Source: Phlebiopsis flavidoalba (taxonomy: Eukaryota > Basidiomycota > Agaricomycetes > Polyporales > Phanerochaetaceae). Taken from it: a DNA stretch of 64,000 nucleotides. Each line of letters begins with the position of its first letter. Positions within the stretch are counted from its first letter, which is position 1. Below, piece by piece: positions 22,801-36,425 of the stretch. The stretch is taken from positions 1 to 64,000 of the forward strand of contig JAOCPU010000003.1 of the NCBI GenBank assembly GCA_035772785.1. Reading direction: 5' to 3'. The notes under the pieces were generated by a model. It ran no database searches, was not told where the DNA came from, and saw only the letters and a list, made by a program, of their open reading frames with translations. A program made the translations under genes and the position numbers.

Positions 22801-25403
22801 GAGAAGGCTATCGTAACCTTGCAGCCCACGCAAGTCCGCGCGCTGCTATCTCTCAACAACCTTGCGAACCGTCGTGGTGTTGCACTGTCCCAGCTCCGGA
22901 GCAGCTTGAAGGTTTGGCGAGAAACTCTCGGACCTTGTGGTCACGTCACGGAAACCCAGAGAAGGGTTTTGTCCTCGTCGCCACGAAACCGAAAGAGAAG
23001 GAGGCGGTACTGCAGAAGCATGGGCTTTCGATTGACACCATTCAGATCGGCCAGCTAGTGGTCGGCGGTCGCGTTGTTCGTCACATTCGTGCCGGTGCCT
23101 TGGTGAAGATCACTCCGAAAAATATCAGGCACTTTGCATCCAACAGATACCACCGACGACTACGAAGCCGGTCGCCCCTTCCCTGCCGTCGATTCCATTA
23201 TCAAGGCGGTCGTGGTCGCCATCGACGTGGAAAAGAAGACACTCACTTTGTCAACTCGCCGGTCTGTCATGCACCCGGATAATCATGAGGTAGTTGCGGA
23301 TGCAGTCATCAACGACATCGCCAATCTTCAAGTGGGGTCGACTGTGCGCGGATTCATCAAGAGTGTCGCCGAGCATGGGTCTCTTTGTCTCTCTAGGTCG
23401 AACTGTTGACGGACGAGTTCAGATCAAAGAGCTCTTGACGACGTGAGTACTACATACTCCCCCTAAATCTCGGTTTCTGAGGATAGTCTAGTTCGTGAAA
23501 GACTGGAAGAGCCGCTTTACCGCGAATCAACTGGTCAAGGGTCGCGTCTTGAAGGTACGCATGTGGACAGAACCTAGGAGATACCTCTTGCTGAATACAC
23601 CTAGTGTGAACGCTGAAAAGAAACAAGTCGAACTGACTTTCCGTTCTGCGGATGCTTCGCGCAACGCTCAGACCAGTCTCAAACTCGGCGACCTGTCCGA
23701 AGGCCAAAAGGTTGATGCTGTTTGTCAAGAAGATCGAAGACTACGGTCTGTTCCTGGAGATTGAGGGCTCCAAGATTCGCGGACTGTGTCACAAATCCGA
23801 GGTATGTATTGTTGTGACAGTACCACCACTCTTCACTAGTATTTTAGCTTTTCTCAGCTCTCCGACAACAAAGATGCGGATGTCTCAATGGCTCTCCGCA
23901 GCTTCCGGGAAGGAGACAAGGTCAAGGCCATCGTGTTGTCTGTTGACACCGAGAAAGCGTCGCATTTCGTTCGGACTGAAGCCATCGTATTTTGCGGATG
24001 AGGATTTCCAGGAACAGGACAACTCAGATGACGAGGAAGAACCCCAGTCTCTTGGCGTCGTTGATGATGAATCTGACGCAGATGCGCCCGAGGACAGTGA
24101 CGATGAGGGTGAGGGCCAGAATGACGAGGAGGCCGATGAGGCCCAGCGAGGAAGACGGTGATATGGACGTCGACGTGGAGATCGATGCCAGCGCACCCAT
24201 GTTTTCTCCAACAACGCTCAACCGGTCGCCGGCCCCCTCATCGTTTAATGCACTGACATTGGGAGGCGGTTTCCAGTGGTCCGCTGGTACAGTCGACGAG
24301 GATGTTGAGATGGATGCCTCTTCAGAAGATGAGGACGAAGACGGCCAAACGAACAAGAAAAAAAAAGCGAAAGCACAAGGAGATTGAGCAGGATTTTGAC
24401 CGCTGACCTCCAGAGCAAAACTCCCGACTCGAACGCTGACTTCGAACGGATCCTTCTTGGCTCGCCAAACTCGTCGTACCTGTGGATACAAGTACATGTC
24501 ATTCCAGCTACAACTATCCGAGATCGAGAAGGCTAGGGAGATCGCCCAACGAGCGCTCAAAACGATCAACTTCCGCGAAGAGCAGGAGAAACTCAACGTG
24601 TGGATTGCGCTGCTCAACCTGGAGAATTGTCTATGGTACTGAGGAATCCCCTCGAGACCACCTTCAAAGATGCGGGGCGCGACATAACGACTCCAAGACT
24701 ATCCACCTTCGTCTTGCTGCCATCCTCGACCAAAGCGAGAAGACCGATGTATGTAACCTCTCGAGTACTCGCTATACAGTCTAACAAAAATATACAGAGG
24801 GCGGCAAGAGCAGCTGAGTTTTTCAAGCGCACTTGACAAGAGAGTTTGGTCAAAGTTCGAAAAGTCTGGACCTATGTGTTCGCTGAGCACTACCTACGCC
24901 TTGGCAAGGTCGAGGAAGCGCGTGCCCTGCTACCTCGCAGTCTCCAGAGTCTGGAGAAGCGGAAAACGTATGTACCCTCTTTTCAGCGTTAGTTTAGTCC
25001 TAACTTTCCGACAGACTTGAAGACCATATCAAAGTTTGCTCAATTGGAATACAAGCTTGGTGACCCAGAACGCGGCAAGACGATATTCGAAGGCATCGTA
25101 GACTCACATCCCAAAAAGATGGGACCTGTGGTCGGTCTATTTGGATATGGAGGCGACTCAGAAGGACATTTCGAGCATACGGAACCTCTTTGATCGCGTC
25201 CTGGCGTTGAAGATGACCAGCCATAAGGCCAAGTAAATATCATTGTTGTCTCGTGAGTAGAGAAAATACTGATAGGTTCATTGCAGGTCGTTCTTCAAAA
25301 AGTGGTTAGAGTTAGAACGTGAACTGGGCGATGAGGAGGGTGCGAGCGCGCGGTCAAGTCCAAGGCGATCGAATGGACACAAAAAGCAGCGCAGAGTGGT
25401 TGA
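19838..25403 (+). CDS. RRP5: rRNA biogenesis protein RRP5 (PDCD11), S1 repeats plus HAT/TPR C-terminus
   Basis: Large nucleolar factor needed for 18S and 5.8S rRNA processing. The ATG at 19838 opens [25 protein letters not shown] (20030-20090) and [14 protein letters not shown] are typical of the N-terminus. S1 RNA-binding repeats follow in series, the clearest at 22060-22340 ([21 protein letters not shown]), 22990-23290, 23290-23580 and 23660-23960 ([20 protein letters not shown]). An acidic linker (24000-24340, [13 protein letters not shown]) precedes the HAT/TPR-like C-terminus (24430-25400: [67 protein letters not shown]). The protein ends [13 protein letters not shown]. Many introns and homopolymer shifts. 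Shares a short divergent promoter region with SF3A2. Confidence 0.9.
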
Positions 25404-25631
25404 GTGTGTACCAATATTTAATCCATATGCTATTCACGACGACGATGAAATCGAACGGATGAGATGACGAACAACTACTAAGTGCAAAAAAGGACCACAT
25501 ACAGCGGAGAGCAAGTGAAGATGATAACTAGGCGTAAGATATGCAAAAGGAGCGGAAGGGGACAGACCAAACCAGGGTATATGCCTTCATAAATAGGAGA
25601 GATCAATTAATACGGGTACGGGTAGCGAGCG

Positions 25632-28600
25632 TTATGAGCGGGACCTCGCTCGTTCATGACCCAGAGAGTCGTATTCGTTCAACGGCCTGCGATTGCTCAT
25701 GGAGCTAGCCAGTTGATTCCGCCAGTCGTCCAACTCGCTGGATAGGTGCTCGAACGCCATCGCATTCTCGGAGCTTGATGTGCTGATTCGACGGTCCGTC
25801 GAGATGCCGGATATCGGCCTCCCTGCGCCATAGCCTGGCTGGTCCACCTCGAGAAGGAGACCGATTTGTGAGACAGTTGCTCGTTTTCACGCTTGAGGGT
25901 CGTGTTCTCGTTGCTGAGTTGCTCCAGCAGCGTCTCGTTGTGGCCGCCGCGAGTGATGACCAGGGAGTTCTGCATGCGCTCAACTTCCTGTTCGAGCTCC
26001 TCGATGCGCAGCAACCGCTCGTCTGCGTCCCTCTGAGACGCAATGAGGATGTCGCGCATGCGAGCCAAGTCGGCCTCCAGAGGATCGATGCGCTGAATAG
26101 CGCGACCGGAGATCGCGGTTGTCGCCTGTGAGTCGCTGAACTTGTCGCTGTGCGTCGGCCAGCTGTCCTCGAAGAATGTCGTTACCGTGATCGTCAGAGG
26201 AGGGTGTGCCTCGTCCGTTCATTGCACGTATCCGGGAGGCAGAGTCCGTGCTACCGGAGCGGTCCATTTCAGATTGTATGTTCTGGTTCAGGGCCTTCTG
26301 CTTTCACAAGCTCGTCCTTCATCTTGCGCATCATCTTCTCGGTTTCCCTGTCAATGTGATTAGTTGAGGTGGCTATATGCGGTATAGCACTACTTACTTC
26401 ACATATCGAACAGCAAGCTGATAGTCGTCCTCAAGCTGTTGCAGGCGTGCTTTGTAGCTCGCCTCAAACCTCCTCGAGTTTGCGCTCAGCTTCTTGTGCA
26501 CGGCCATCGTCTCCACGACCCACTCTCGATGGCGAGCTGAGGCGATCCAACTCAGCAGACAAGTTCTCAATCTGAGCTTCCGCTTCACGTTTGTCTTGCA
26601 GTGCTCGACTAAGTTCGCGTTCAGCCCTGTCGTGCAGGCGACTCCGGTTAGTAAGCTGCTCTTCAAGCTGTGCAATGCGGGGGGGACGAAAGGAGTGTTC
26701 TCGGAGCGATCTAACGGCTCGCCCTCGTTGATACCGTTCTCAGCGAGGAAGTTGCGGAGCATGTCGTTCTTGACCGTGATGTTGGCTACCTCCTTCATCC
26801 TCTCGCGAAGCTCGGCGTCTTTGGTGGCCAGTCTTTGCGTAGGCGCCCGCTGTCGGCAAGAGCGCTCGACAACTGAGTTCGTAGGCCAACAATCTGTGAG
26901 CGGAGCGCTAGGCTTTCGACTTCGAGGTCCTGTAGCTTGCGTCTCTCCGACGAGAGCTCCGTGCCTGCCTCGTCCGCCTGGCGTGTTGCGTCCTTGAGCA
27001 TGGACCGCAAAGAGCCGACCTCATTCTCCAGGGCGCTAAGCTTCTCGGCGTGGCCACGAGCTACTCGATCCTCGTCGCTCTGCAAATCACGATGTGAGTC
27101 GAGGGAGTTTTCCGAGGCTACCAGTAGTGAGAGCGCGGAAGGCATCGGCTTCTTCTCGAGACTGAGTCCACGAGTTCTCGACGTCGACAAGACGCGACCG
27201 CACGGCCTCAACCTCGGTCGTACGGGCTTCGAGGTCGCCGCGGAGGTCGATGAGGTCAGCCTCAAGTGTCGTGATCTGCTCGCGGGCGCGCGACCGTACT
27301 GTGCCTCGAGTTCATTCGCGCGGCTTGAGGATGCGTTTATCGCATTCTGAGCTTGCTCTAGTGCACGGATATGTTGGTCGCGGGTGTGTATGAGGTCCTC
27401 CAGCTGTGACTGAGCGTTGACATAATCTGCTTCTCGCTGCTCGAGCTGAGACTTATGCGACAATAGCTGATCGGCCTGATCGCGAGTCGCAGACTCCATG
27501 ACAGTGAGCCGCTCGCGAAGCAGCTTTGGTCCTGAACGGCTTTCGAGTGCGAGTCCGCCAACATGTCCGCCCGCTTCGAGTTGTCTTCAGACCTCGCTTC
27601 GGCTTGTTCAAGCAGCGTAGTCTGCAGTGGCCAACGAGTCTTCGAGCTCTCTTATCCGACGGTCTCGGTCCTGCTGGCCAGAGGTTGTCGCGGACAGTTG
27701 ACTTTCCAGCTCGGCGATCCGGTCCCGCTCGATACGAGTGACGTCCCGGTCTGACGAGGCTTCCAGCGCGGCAAGTTTAGTACGATAAAATGCGGCCTCT
27801 TGCACGGCGTTATGGCGCAACCTTTCCGACTCTTCCAGCCGCTCAGATGACTGCTTCACTTGCTCAACGATAGTAGCCTGTTTACGAAGATGAGCGCGAT
27901 CCTTGTAGCAAGGTGACAGATCTCGTACCTGAAGCTTGGCCTTGAAGTTTTTGAGGTTCATAACCATATCTGCGACCTTTCTGGTATCGATGTCGTCATC
28001 ATCCCCATCAGAGTCAAGGACCTCCCCGTCCGCATATACGAAGCCGGAGCGCGACGCCTTGGTGAGAGCAGCCTTCATCCACACCTCTCGCTTCTTCATG
28101 GCCTCCATCCGTGCCTCTTTGTCTTTGAGATCGCGAATGAGATCAGCAGTGATGTTGCCAGTGGAACCACCCTTGCCATGACCAGGCGAGAAGCCGTTGA
28201 TTCCAGGAGAGGACGCCTTGGCACCATAGTATCCGTCCAGAGAGGTCTTCTGGCGGTCACCTCCTGTGGGCGAGACACTACGCAGAGCGACCGAAGTGCC
28301 GTTCATGTCCATAGCCGCGCCAGTCATACTCATGGGCTCGTACAGTTCAGCAGCTAGCTGGGCAACAGGCGATATGGCGCGGGTTCGAAGCCAAGGCCGA
28401 CGGGCTCTTTGCCCGACCTTGGTCTGGCGAAGCCACTCTCTCGGAAGAAGTGGCAACATTCTGGGCTGCTGTCACCATCGTATTCCTCGCTTTCTTCTGG
28501 TGCACGTAGGACTTTGCTTTCCGCGAAGACTGTTAGTGATTGCAGTGCCATTTTGCACGGATCGCATGCTGGCCGGTGACATGGCTCGGCGAAGATCCTC

Positions 28601-30504
28601 AACGTCTGAGGAGGGTTCCCCTGTAGGGGAGGTTGCGCGCACGCCGTTGATAGGTCCATTGATACCAGGCTGTGCTTGGACAGAGGTTTTGCGAATCGGG
28701 GCGCTGCCGCCGTTGGTAGCAGTGTTGGTCGGCGGCGAGGCAGTTGTGGGATATTTGATGTGCTCTGTGAACGCGAATGAGATGTAGTTTCGCGAAATGT
28801 GTTGTCTTGACTTACTGGTATCCAATACATGAACAAGGGAAGGGTCTTCGGGCTTAGCGGGATCGAGAGATGCTCATACCACCTAAACCTCCCAATACGA
28901 ATACACGGGATCCCATTGAAGCCATGGCGTGACCGGACCTCGCACTAGGAGCTGGACCCATTCTTCTGGAACATGTACCACCGCTGATCTGTACGTGGGG
29001 TCAGTAAGCTGGAGATGATCGGTACTTTATGGCTTACTTGAAAGCTTGAATGCGCCCAGGTCCCGAGGTCTTTACCGTCAACGCCTCGGCCACCAAATAC
29101 GTACACTACATCATCTACAACAGCGGCAGCATGGCCCTCCCGTGGCGACGGTATAAAGCCGATGCATGTCAATTCCGACCACATTCGGGTGACAGTATCG
29201 AATACCCAGGTGTCATTGTAGTGGTACTGGCAATCTGTACCGCCGAATCTGGGACAAACTCGCTTAGCGCGCAAGACTGGCAGTAGGGAACTTTGTACGC
29301 ACAATATGATTTTTTCGCCGTATGAAACACAAACGTGCCCGGTACGCTGTGCAGGTTTCGGAGAGCCCTCCGCCGGCTCGATCAGTTCCCAAGTGGCCTT
29401 CGTTCGTACTGCGAGCGGGAAGGACGTTTGCTGAGGATTCTCGTCGAAATTAGGCGTAACTTACGTGAATTAAGATCAAACGCCATAGGTCATTGAGAAA
29501 TTCTCCGTCCACTTGTCCACCAAACATGTAGAACTTGGAGCCCACCATCGACACAGCATGCCCATAACGGCCTACGGGTGCGGGCCCGTACACTAAGACT
29601 CGAGTCCATTCACGGGAGACTGTAGGGGGTTATGACAGCTCCAACGAAGTAAACAACGCAGCGCCTCACCAAGGTTAAGAAGGTACAACCCATCGTCCTG
29701 CTTATCGGCTGACTTTGCTCCACCGTTGGTCTTTGTATCGCCACCCCAGACAATTAAAACACTCCCGACAAGGGCGCTTGCATGACCGACTCGAGGCGAA
29801 GGTACCTCACCCGCTGTTTGTAGTAGTGTTGCCGATAGATCCCGAGTAGAGAAAAGATAAAGGTCGTTTCTAACGACGTCCCGGACGAGACCACCAAAGA
29901 GAAATAGTTCGCCGGATACCAGTAGCAGTTGCTGGTAGAGCATGTCCGTAGCGCGGGAAAGGTGAGGGTGAGGCTTGTGTTGGTGCTTGGACGCCCTGTT
30001 TCGGAAGTGTCACTGGGGGCGGGAGCAACAGTCGACGTTGTTTTGAGAAATGGGTACGCAGTTCGCTGCTGCTGTTGCTGTTGAGGTGGGGGTTGCTGTC
30101 CTGACGGAGATTGCTGCTGCTGTTGAAGTGACGTCGTAGACCCTTGTGGTTGCGACGGACTAGGTACTAGGTGTGGCCGAGCCATTTGAGCTGCCTGCTG
30201 TGTTGTTCGGACTGCCTCCGCGGGTCTGTCGCTGTTGTTGCTGAGCAGAGGGATTGGGGCCCACCGATGGGCTTGCCTCTGCCGTTCAGACCGCTTATTA
30301 CGTGGTTAAGTGTGTATGTGAGCCTGCGAGCTCACAGCCCTATTAGAGCAATTGCACGGACCTGTCATAGCTATACTCTGATTCGCCACCGGTCTCTGCT
30401 GCTGCTGAATAGGGGCTTGTGGGCCTGCTGGAGGCTGTTGCAGCACTGGAGGGTTACTTGGCTGGGGAGCATGCTTCTTCCTGCTGAAAAAAATAGAAGG
30501 ACAT
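25632..30504 (-). CDS. Kelch-repeat and coiled-coil protein, Tea1-like cell-polarity factor
   Basis: Likely cell-end marker of the Tea1/KelA type, linking microtubule tips to polarised growth. The probable start is the ATG at 30504 (MSFYF then SRKKHAPQP after one T deletion). A Gln-rich tract ([14 protein letters not shown]) lies at 30050-30440. Kelch blades follow: [22 protein letters not shown] (29850-29930), [38 protein letters not shown] and [20 protein letters not shown] (29060-29250). A low-complexity linker with [17 protein letters not shown] is followed by more than 2 kb of heptad coiled coil (about 25700-28150), ending [14 protein letters not shown]. Family length (about 1,400-1,500 aa) fits. 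Convergent with RRP5, 228 bp apart. Confidence 0.85.
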
Positions 30505-32647
30505 TCTTCTGGACTTGCCGCCTAGGAAAGACTGTATGGCTGCAGGATGGCGGAGAGTATGAAATTACGATTATAAAAGGGTGGTATGTTGGCAGAAAAG
30601 GCGGGCCTTGGGGTGAGAGAGGATTGGTGGTGGCAGGTCCCCGCCTGGACGAAGTGAGAGAAGCTGGGGCAGCGACGACCAAGGCGAAGCGCTGCCATCG
30701 AAATTGAACCCATCCCAACAACGCTGATGGCCGTCCGCTCTCACGCTACCTCCCACATGCACAGCGCACTGTCCGTCTCCTCCTCAAGGTACAAGCGTGC
30801 TTGTCTTACTTGCACCAGCTGTTTGTTATCCACATATGCGGCCAGCTCTCACTGCCCTGCCTCAACGCTTCTGTAACTCCTGTCTTCTCACTATCAATTC
30901 ACACTGGTACACTCGACGTAACAGGCCCGAACGTGGTCGACGGGACGCCCGCTTTGACGTCCTTGCCAAGATGCTTCAAGACATATCTATGATCAGAGTC
31001 GCAGCTGAAATGTCTTCTGAGTAATGCGTCTCAATCAACGCTTCGCTACTTGGCCTATCAATCCAACCACCGACTCATGCCGGAGATCGGTCCACCACCT
31101 CCAACGGACTGTGATCGCGTCCCCGCATCCGATCGTAGACAACAAAACCTCAAATATAGCGAATTCTATTTCTGACTCTCTGCAAACAAAAACTCTGTAG
31201 ACTTTGATAGCCACAACAATTGCTCTCCATCAGTACCAGAAGTTGTGAAGAATAATGACGCGATGATCATCCCCATAAGGGCTCGAATTAATGATACCCA
31301 ACCCGCATCACATCGTCCTTTCGTGATAGACCTTCATCACAAGGAGCTTGCCACTCCACTAAGAGGCAAATGTGGCGGTGTGTAGCATCATTCGAAACCA
31401 AGAGTCATCAAAAAGAATGCTCTACGAACACGCACCCTGCTACCGTGACTGAATTTCGGTCTCAACAGCTACGCATGTCACTCATTCCAAGTGATGATGT
31501 CTCCATCGTCGTCTGTATTGTGGGCAGCTTTGCGGTGAGCCATGAGACGGGTCCCGTGAAGGAAACAGTCTGTTGCATTGTTCCAACGCGCATATAAATA
31601 TTTGGCGTGCTAAAATCGTGTGAATACCAATTTTAATTTCGGACTACCTAAACACACCCTCTCCGGGTTGGTCACTCTGCGACACCCGCATTAATCTGTT
31701 GAGGCGTAGTGGTCGCTACTACAAAAATGTCATGATCAAGCCCAGCCATATGTGAGGTAGTGCACGTACCATCCTGAGAAGCAGGAGGCGGATAGGTAGC
31801 AACGGAAGGCAAAGCTCTATTGGTTAACTGCCATTGTCTTATGCGCGCATTCGGTTCAGGAACAGATACCCTAATAGTAAGGCCGCGTGACGTCACATCG
31901 GTCGCGCACGCGCGCTGTTAGCACTACCTTGGTCAAGCGCCGACCTTGACTCCATGTGACAGAGGACCGTACGTACTCATTACACCGCACGCACGGTGCA
32001 TGCCGTCATGGACGACGATGAGCGTGCTGAAAAGCAGCCAGATGCAGACCTTTCCGTGCTTTCTTCTCGGGTATCAATTCACACGTCTTTAATACTCTCC
32101 CATATCAAGCGCCCAAAGGAGTATACCCATCTCCGATAATCCTATCTCAATCCCGACATTTCTGTGGACGGTTTCATTAAGCCGTCACGAGAAAACGAGG
32201 CATGAGACAACGCCACCGCCTCGGAGAACACGTTGACTGGCCGACCGCCGTCTCCTCTATAGCTCATGAGTGCTTGCACCGGTGAGTAGTGTCTTCGAGT
32301 CTGTACGCTGCGCACAACTCGCTGCCCTGCGATGTCTTTGACCCTGATCAACCGTCCTCCTCACGATGGCCACCGTGTCCGTCGCGAAAGCTAACCACAA
32401 CGTGAGGAGCCGCAATCCACATCTCCCTGTACTCCGTCCTGGTTTTCGGGGAGCTCGAAGCAGCCCATACCTCATCATGGCGCAGCACAAGAGGTCTTTA
32501 TCGTCCATAAGACTCTTCGTCCGACTACTCCGGTGCAGTATCTACAGATTCTAACCCTGTTGGTTCTTTCGCTTTCCTCCTCGACTACCCCACATCCTGG
32601 CCATTAGCTGATGCATTGGAGCCCTCTGACGACCCAAGGCTTTCGGC
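30505..32647. other. Large intergenic region between Kelch gene and lipase gene
   Basis: The divergent spacer is about 2.1 kb. Short frames on both strands (such as 30797-31024 and 31672-31896) match nothing I recognise. A stretch from 32366 onward has codon-like texture and may be a 5' exon of the lipase gene or a small separate gene. Confidence 0.45.
31888..31895. promoter_or_regulatory. Perfect CRE palindrome (bZIP site candidate)
   Basis: TGACGTCA, the full ATF/CREB consensus, lies in the non-coding spacer. It could serve the lipase gene downstream or the Kelch gene on the other side. One site alone is weak evidence. Confidence 0.3.
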
Positions 32648-34547
32648 ATGCCACGCTCTTCGGCAGAAGGTGGGACCGTTCCCCTCTCGCCCATAAGCCG
32701 CTACCGACTACCTCCAATGCATGCGACCATGGAGACACGACCAACGTCAGCACTTTCGGACCTCTCTCGTTTCCAGCTCTCCCTAACTAGCGAGCTTGTC
32801 GCCGACGTCATACAACCACGTTCATACGACCGTTCATACACGGACCCCTTCGATGACCCATTCGCCACAGATCAGGACCCCTCAAATGGACATAGTGTGC
32901 GTTCAGCACCAACGCCCACTCCTTGTACCGATAACCGGACATACCACCAGCTCCCGCTCACCTGAACCGTTCTCCACCCAACCTTTCTCCCAGCTCGACG
33001 CGATCGTCCATTGACACGCTTCGCTCGATACATGAGCGGCGGCTCGAGGGCGAATACATACGACAGCACCAGCACAGAAGGCCACATTTCCTTCATTCGC
33101 CAACCCCTTCGGATGGTTCTCGGCTGAAGATGAGTCTCAGCAGAAGGAGAAACATGGACCCGCTCCTGCCTCTGTGAAGGGGACAAGGCCTAAGACTGCA
33201 CAATCTCAGAAGCAGGAATATCAGGCAACGTCGTACGTCTGTCTCGCGGCTGCAATCTGAAAGTCACTAAAGCCACATAGATTTCGAGTCCAAGGAATCC
33301 AGTAGTTTTCTGTCATGGCCTACTCGGATTCGATACTGTCACGCTGGGACGCAGTTCAATAGCCACCGCTACAAGTGTCGCATTGGCGGGGTATCAAGGA
33401 TGCACTCGAAGCTGTTGGCACTGAGGTTGCTCATGTCACACGCGTAGCCGGCCACAAGCTCTCCCATTGATCGGGCAAAGGTGCTGGAAGAGAAAATCAA
33501 TGAGGTCTATCCAGGACGCAGCGTCCATTTGATCGGTGAGGAAGCTACTGGCTCTCTACGTTAGAGTACTCATGCGAACACCAGTTGACCTGTTTGTTGC
33601 AGGACACAGTATGGTACGTATTCCGACGAGATCCTTTTAAATTGTGCACTTACGTGCGGCATAGGGCGGGTTAGACTGTCGCTATCTGAACAAACCCACT
33701 TGAAGAAACGCAAGTTCAAGGTGCTTTCAATCACAACGATAGCTACCCCTCATCGCGGTTCCTCCTTTGCCGATCACTTCCTCAGCACCGTTGGAAAGGA
33801 ACGTATGCCTTCTGTCCTTTCGCTCTTGGACCTTTTACCCAATGGCGGCGGTGATGGAAAGGCATTCGAGTTCCTCACGGTGGAGAATATGCGCCGCTTC
33901 AACGAGGACACACCCGACGTTCCAGGTGTGAGCTACTTCAGTTGGGGCGCAGTGTACGAGCCTGGCCTTATCGATACCTGGAAGTGAGTATAAACGTGTG
34001 CTTCTGAAGCATCGATGTATTGAGCCTATTTTCTCTTTAGATGGTCACACTCAGTCATCCTTGAGAAAGAGGGACCTAAACGATGGACTAGTTTCTCTCG
34101 AGTCCGCGAGATGGGTAAGCCTGGCCCTGATATTAGTACACGCCTGTTGACCTTCTGTCAGGGCACATACCTTGGGAACTCTCGAAGGCGTAAACCACCT
34201 TGATCTGGTTGGCTGGGTGAACACGGCCCGCTACAAGTGGGCGGAAATCATGGGGCGAGAGATTAAGTTCAAGCCAGCAACGTTCTACCTCGGCATAGCG
34301 GACCACCTGGCGCGTGTATGTAGTAGAACATCAAGGAGAATCCCATGAGGACACTCAGGCTGGAGCAGGGTACGGCAAGAACCCTAAGGAGAGAGCCGAG
34401 CTCGAGGAAATCAAGAAGGAGGGGGAGCGTGTAGAAATGGCGGAGAGTCTCAAGAAAGGAGACAGAGATCCTAGTACTCCGCCTACCCAAGATACTCAAC
34501 GTCCACCAATAAACAACGGCGGGCCGTCCATGTCACGAAAACGGTAA
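32648..34547 (+). CDS. Triacylglycerol lipase, TGL2-like alpha/beta hydrolase
   Basis: Serine lipase of the fungal TGL2 family, which acts on acylglycerols. A long disordered N-terminus (32648-33000) leads to SIDTLRSIHERRLEGEY and FGWFSAEDE. The core begins FCHGLLGFDTVTL near 33320, then HWRGIKDALEAVGTEVAHV, VLEEKINEVYPGRSVHLIG. The nucleophile motif GHSMGG is split by the intron 33614-33664, with the Ser codon at 33608-33610. SITTIATPHRGSSFADHFL (33725-33785), DLLPNGGGDGKAFEFLT, SYFSWGAVYEPGLIDTWK, then SLESARWG, LGTLEGVNHLDLVGW (with the expected catalytic His) and KWAEIMGREIKFKPATFYLGIADHLAR follow. The stop is at 34545-34547 after a charged tail. The start is uncertain; MPRSSAEGG at 32648 is the first plausible Met. 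Confidence 0.85.
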
Positions 34548-34883
34548 TGACACGGCTCTATCAAGCGTGAGTTGCTCTGTTGTCAGCTTGCCGCCCAAGT
34601 TGACCGTTCGCGCAGAAACACTGTACAAATATTCATCTATAATTTCCTAATATTACACCGTACGCATTCATGCCCCACTGTACTAATCAGACGTACCATA
34701 CCATCTGAATCGGGACTTCTCCCGTGTGAGTGAGATGGTGCCAAGTGCGAATTGGGTACGGCTTAGACGCCAACTATGAGATCATATCGGATATACAGTT
34801 GTGCCATCGTCCTTGGGCTCATAAAGACTCCCCGATCCTGCGTCTGTTTCTACTCATCGCACAGATTCTCTCTCCTCTCAACC

Positions 34884-36099
34884 ATGTCGCTCGAGAAACT
34901 TTCATCCAACAAGGTCTTTGAGGGCGAGCTCATCAAATATAAGTTCAAGGTGCCAATGATCCATCTCGTGTGTTTCGTATTGCCAATGATTTTCATTTCA
35001 GTCCTCTGTCCTGGGTGATCTTGACACCCAGTTCAACCTGTTTGTACCGGCAAATGCGAAGAAGGCACCAGTCCCCGTGCTCGTCTACCTCTCGGGCTTG
35101 ACTTGCACGGAAGATAACGCGTAAGTTTCGCCCACAAACCCGCGCCCTTCTCGCCTCACTCGTCAGGCAGCGCACAGAAAGGCAGCTTCCTGGGCCCCGC
35201 CGCCAAGGAGGGTATCGCCATCCTCTTCCCAGACACCTCCCCCCGCGGCGCGGGCATCGAAGGAGAGGCAGAGAGCTGGGACTTTGGTGTCGGTACGTGC
35301 CCTCTGACATAGATAAGTCATGGGAACGAGGGTCAAAAAAAACACCCAAGCCCCCAGTGCGCCGGCTTCTACGTGGACGCGACGAACCCGAAGTATGCGA
35401 AGCATTACAACATGCTGACGTCACGTCACTTGATTGAGCTTCCCAAAGTGAGTCACAGAGGCGGGCCTTCCCATCGTGAGTCCCTCTCTTCGCGGCGAGG
35501 CACAGGGAGTTCAAAAGTGCGCGAGGCAGGACTTTTCGCGGCAGTCGATCTTTGGGCACTCTATGGGCGGCCACGGCGCGCTCACCATCTACCTCAAACT
35601 CTATCCGCAAGGGCACGAAGCAATACCGGTCGTGCTCGGCCTTTGCACCCATCGCTAACCCGATCAACTGCCCGTGGGGCCAGAAGGCCTTCTCGGGCTA
35701 CCTGCAAGGGATGGTGTTGAGGAAGCCAAAGAGCAGTACGACGCGACGGAGCTCGTGTCGAAGCTCGGTGGATAAGGCTGTCCATATCTTGGTTGACTAC
35801 GTGAGGATTTCCGAGCCATCTCGTTGCTGTAGAATGCCTTGACGGTCGTATGAACAGGGCACGGGGTTTTGACAACTTCTATCAGCAGGGACAATTGCTC
35901 CCTGACAACTTCTTGAAGGCTGCTCGCGACGCGGGATACGACGCTAAGGTCCAGGTTCGCGTGAGAAGCCAAGAAGGCTACGACCACAGTTATTACTTCG
36001 TGAGCACATTCCCCGAATTGTTTTCCATGTTCGGTTGACAGCCTTTCGACGCAGATGTCCACCTTTGGGAGCGGATCACATCCACTGTACGTCTTTTAA
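34884..36099 (+). CDS. S-formylglutathione hydrolase (esterase D)
   Basis: Cytosolic enzyme that hydrolyses S-formylglutathione to formate and glutathione, the last glutathione step of formaldehyde detoxification. This is relevant to a fungus that may release methanol from lignin or pectin. The ATG at 34884 follows a pyrimidine-rich leader; [14 protein letters not shown] is the family N-terminus. After an intron, [16 protein letters not shown] and [14 protein letters not shown] follow, then [19 protein letters not shown] and [18 protein letters not shown]. The nucleophile motif [10 protein letters not shown] has its Ser codon at 35560-35562. [28 protein letters not shown] and the catalytic-His motif DHSYYF then appear. 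The C-terminus after the last intron (MSTFG, ADHIH) needs a one-base correction, so the stop at 36097-36099 is tentative. Confidence 0.9.
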
Positions 36100-36425
36100 C
36101 CATGGCTCACGGAATGGTTTTTTTGATCGATGTTTTACTTAGTCCACGCCCAATTTCTTGAAAGCATAAGGATGACATTTGAAACGCGCAATTTAACGGA
36201 TGTATACATTACGAATACCGGATGTGACACATTTGTAACAACAACGAGAACAGTGCAATGTACATACACAGCAGCGATGAGGTTCGAAGGACGCGAGAGC
36301 AAAGAACAGATAGCACCGAGACCAGGTTTTCCAGACGCCACAGAAAGAACCAGACAGAGAGCAAAGAGAAGCAAACGCCGGATGGACTTGAGCGTAGAGG
36401 ACTTGACTAGTTGTGAGCTTCGCGT

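Noticed and set aside
24024..24617. 197-codon minus-strand Ser-rich ORF
   Set aside because: Antisense of the acidic Asp/Glu linker of RRP5; no family signal.
30171..30707. 178-codon plus-strand ORF
   Set aside because: Antisense of the Gln-rich start of the Kelch gene.
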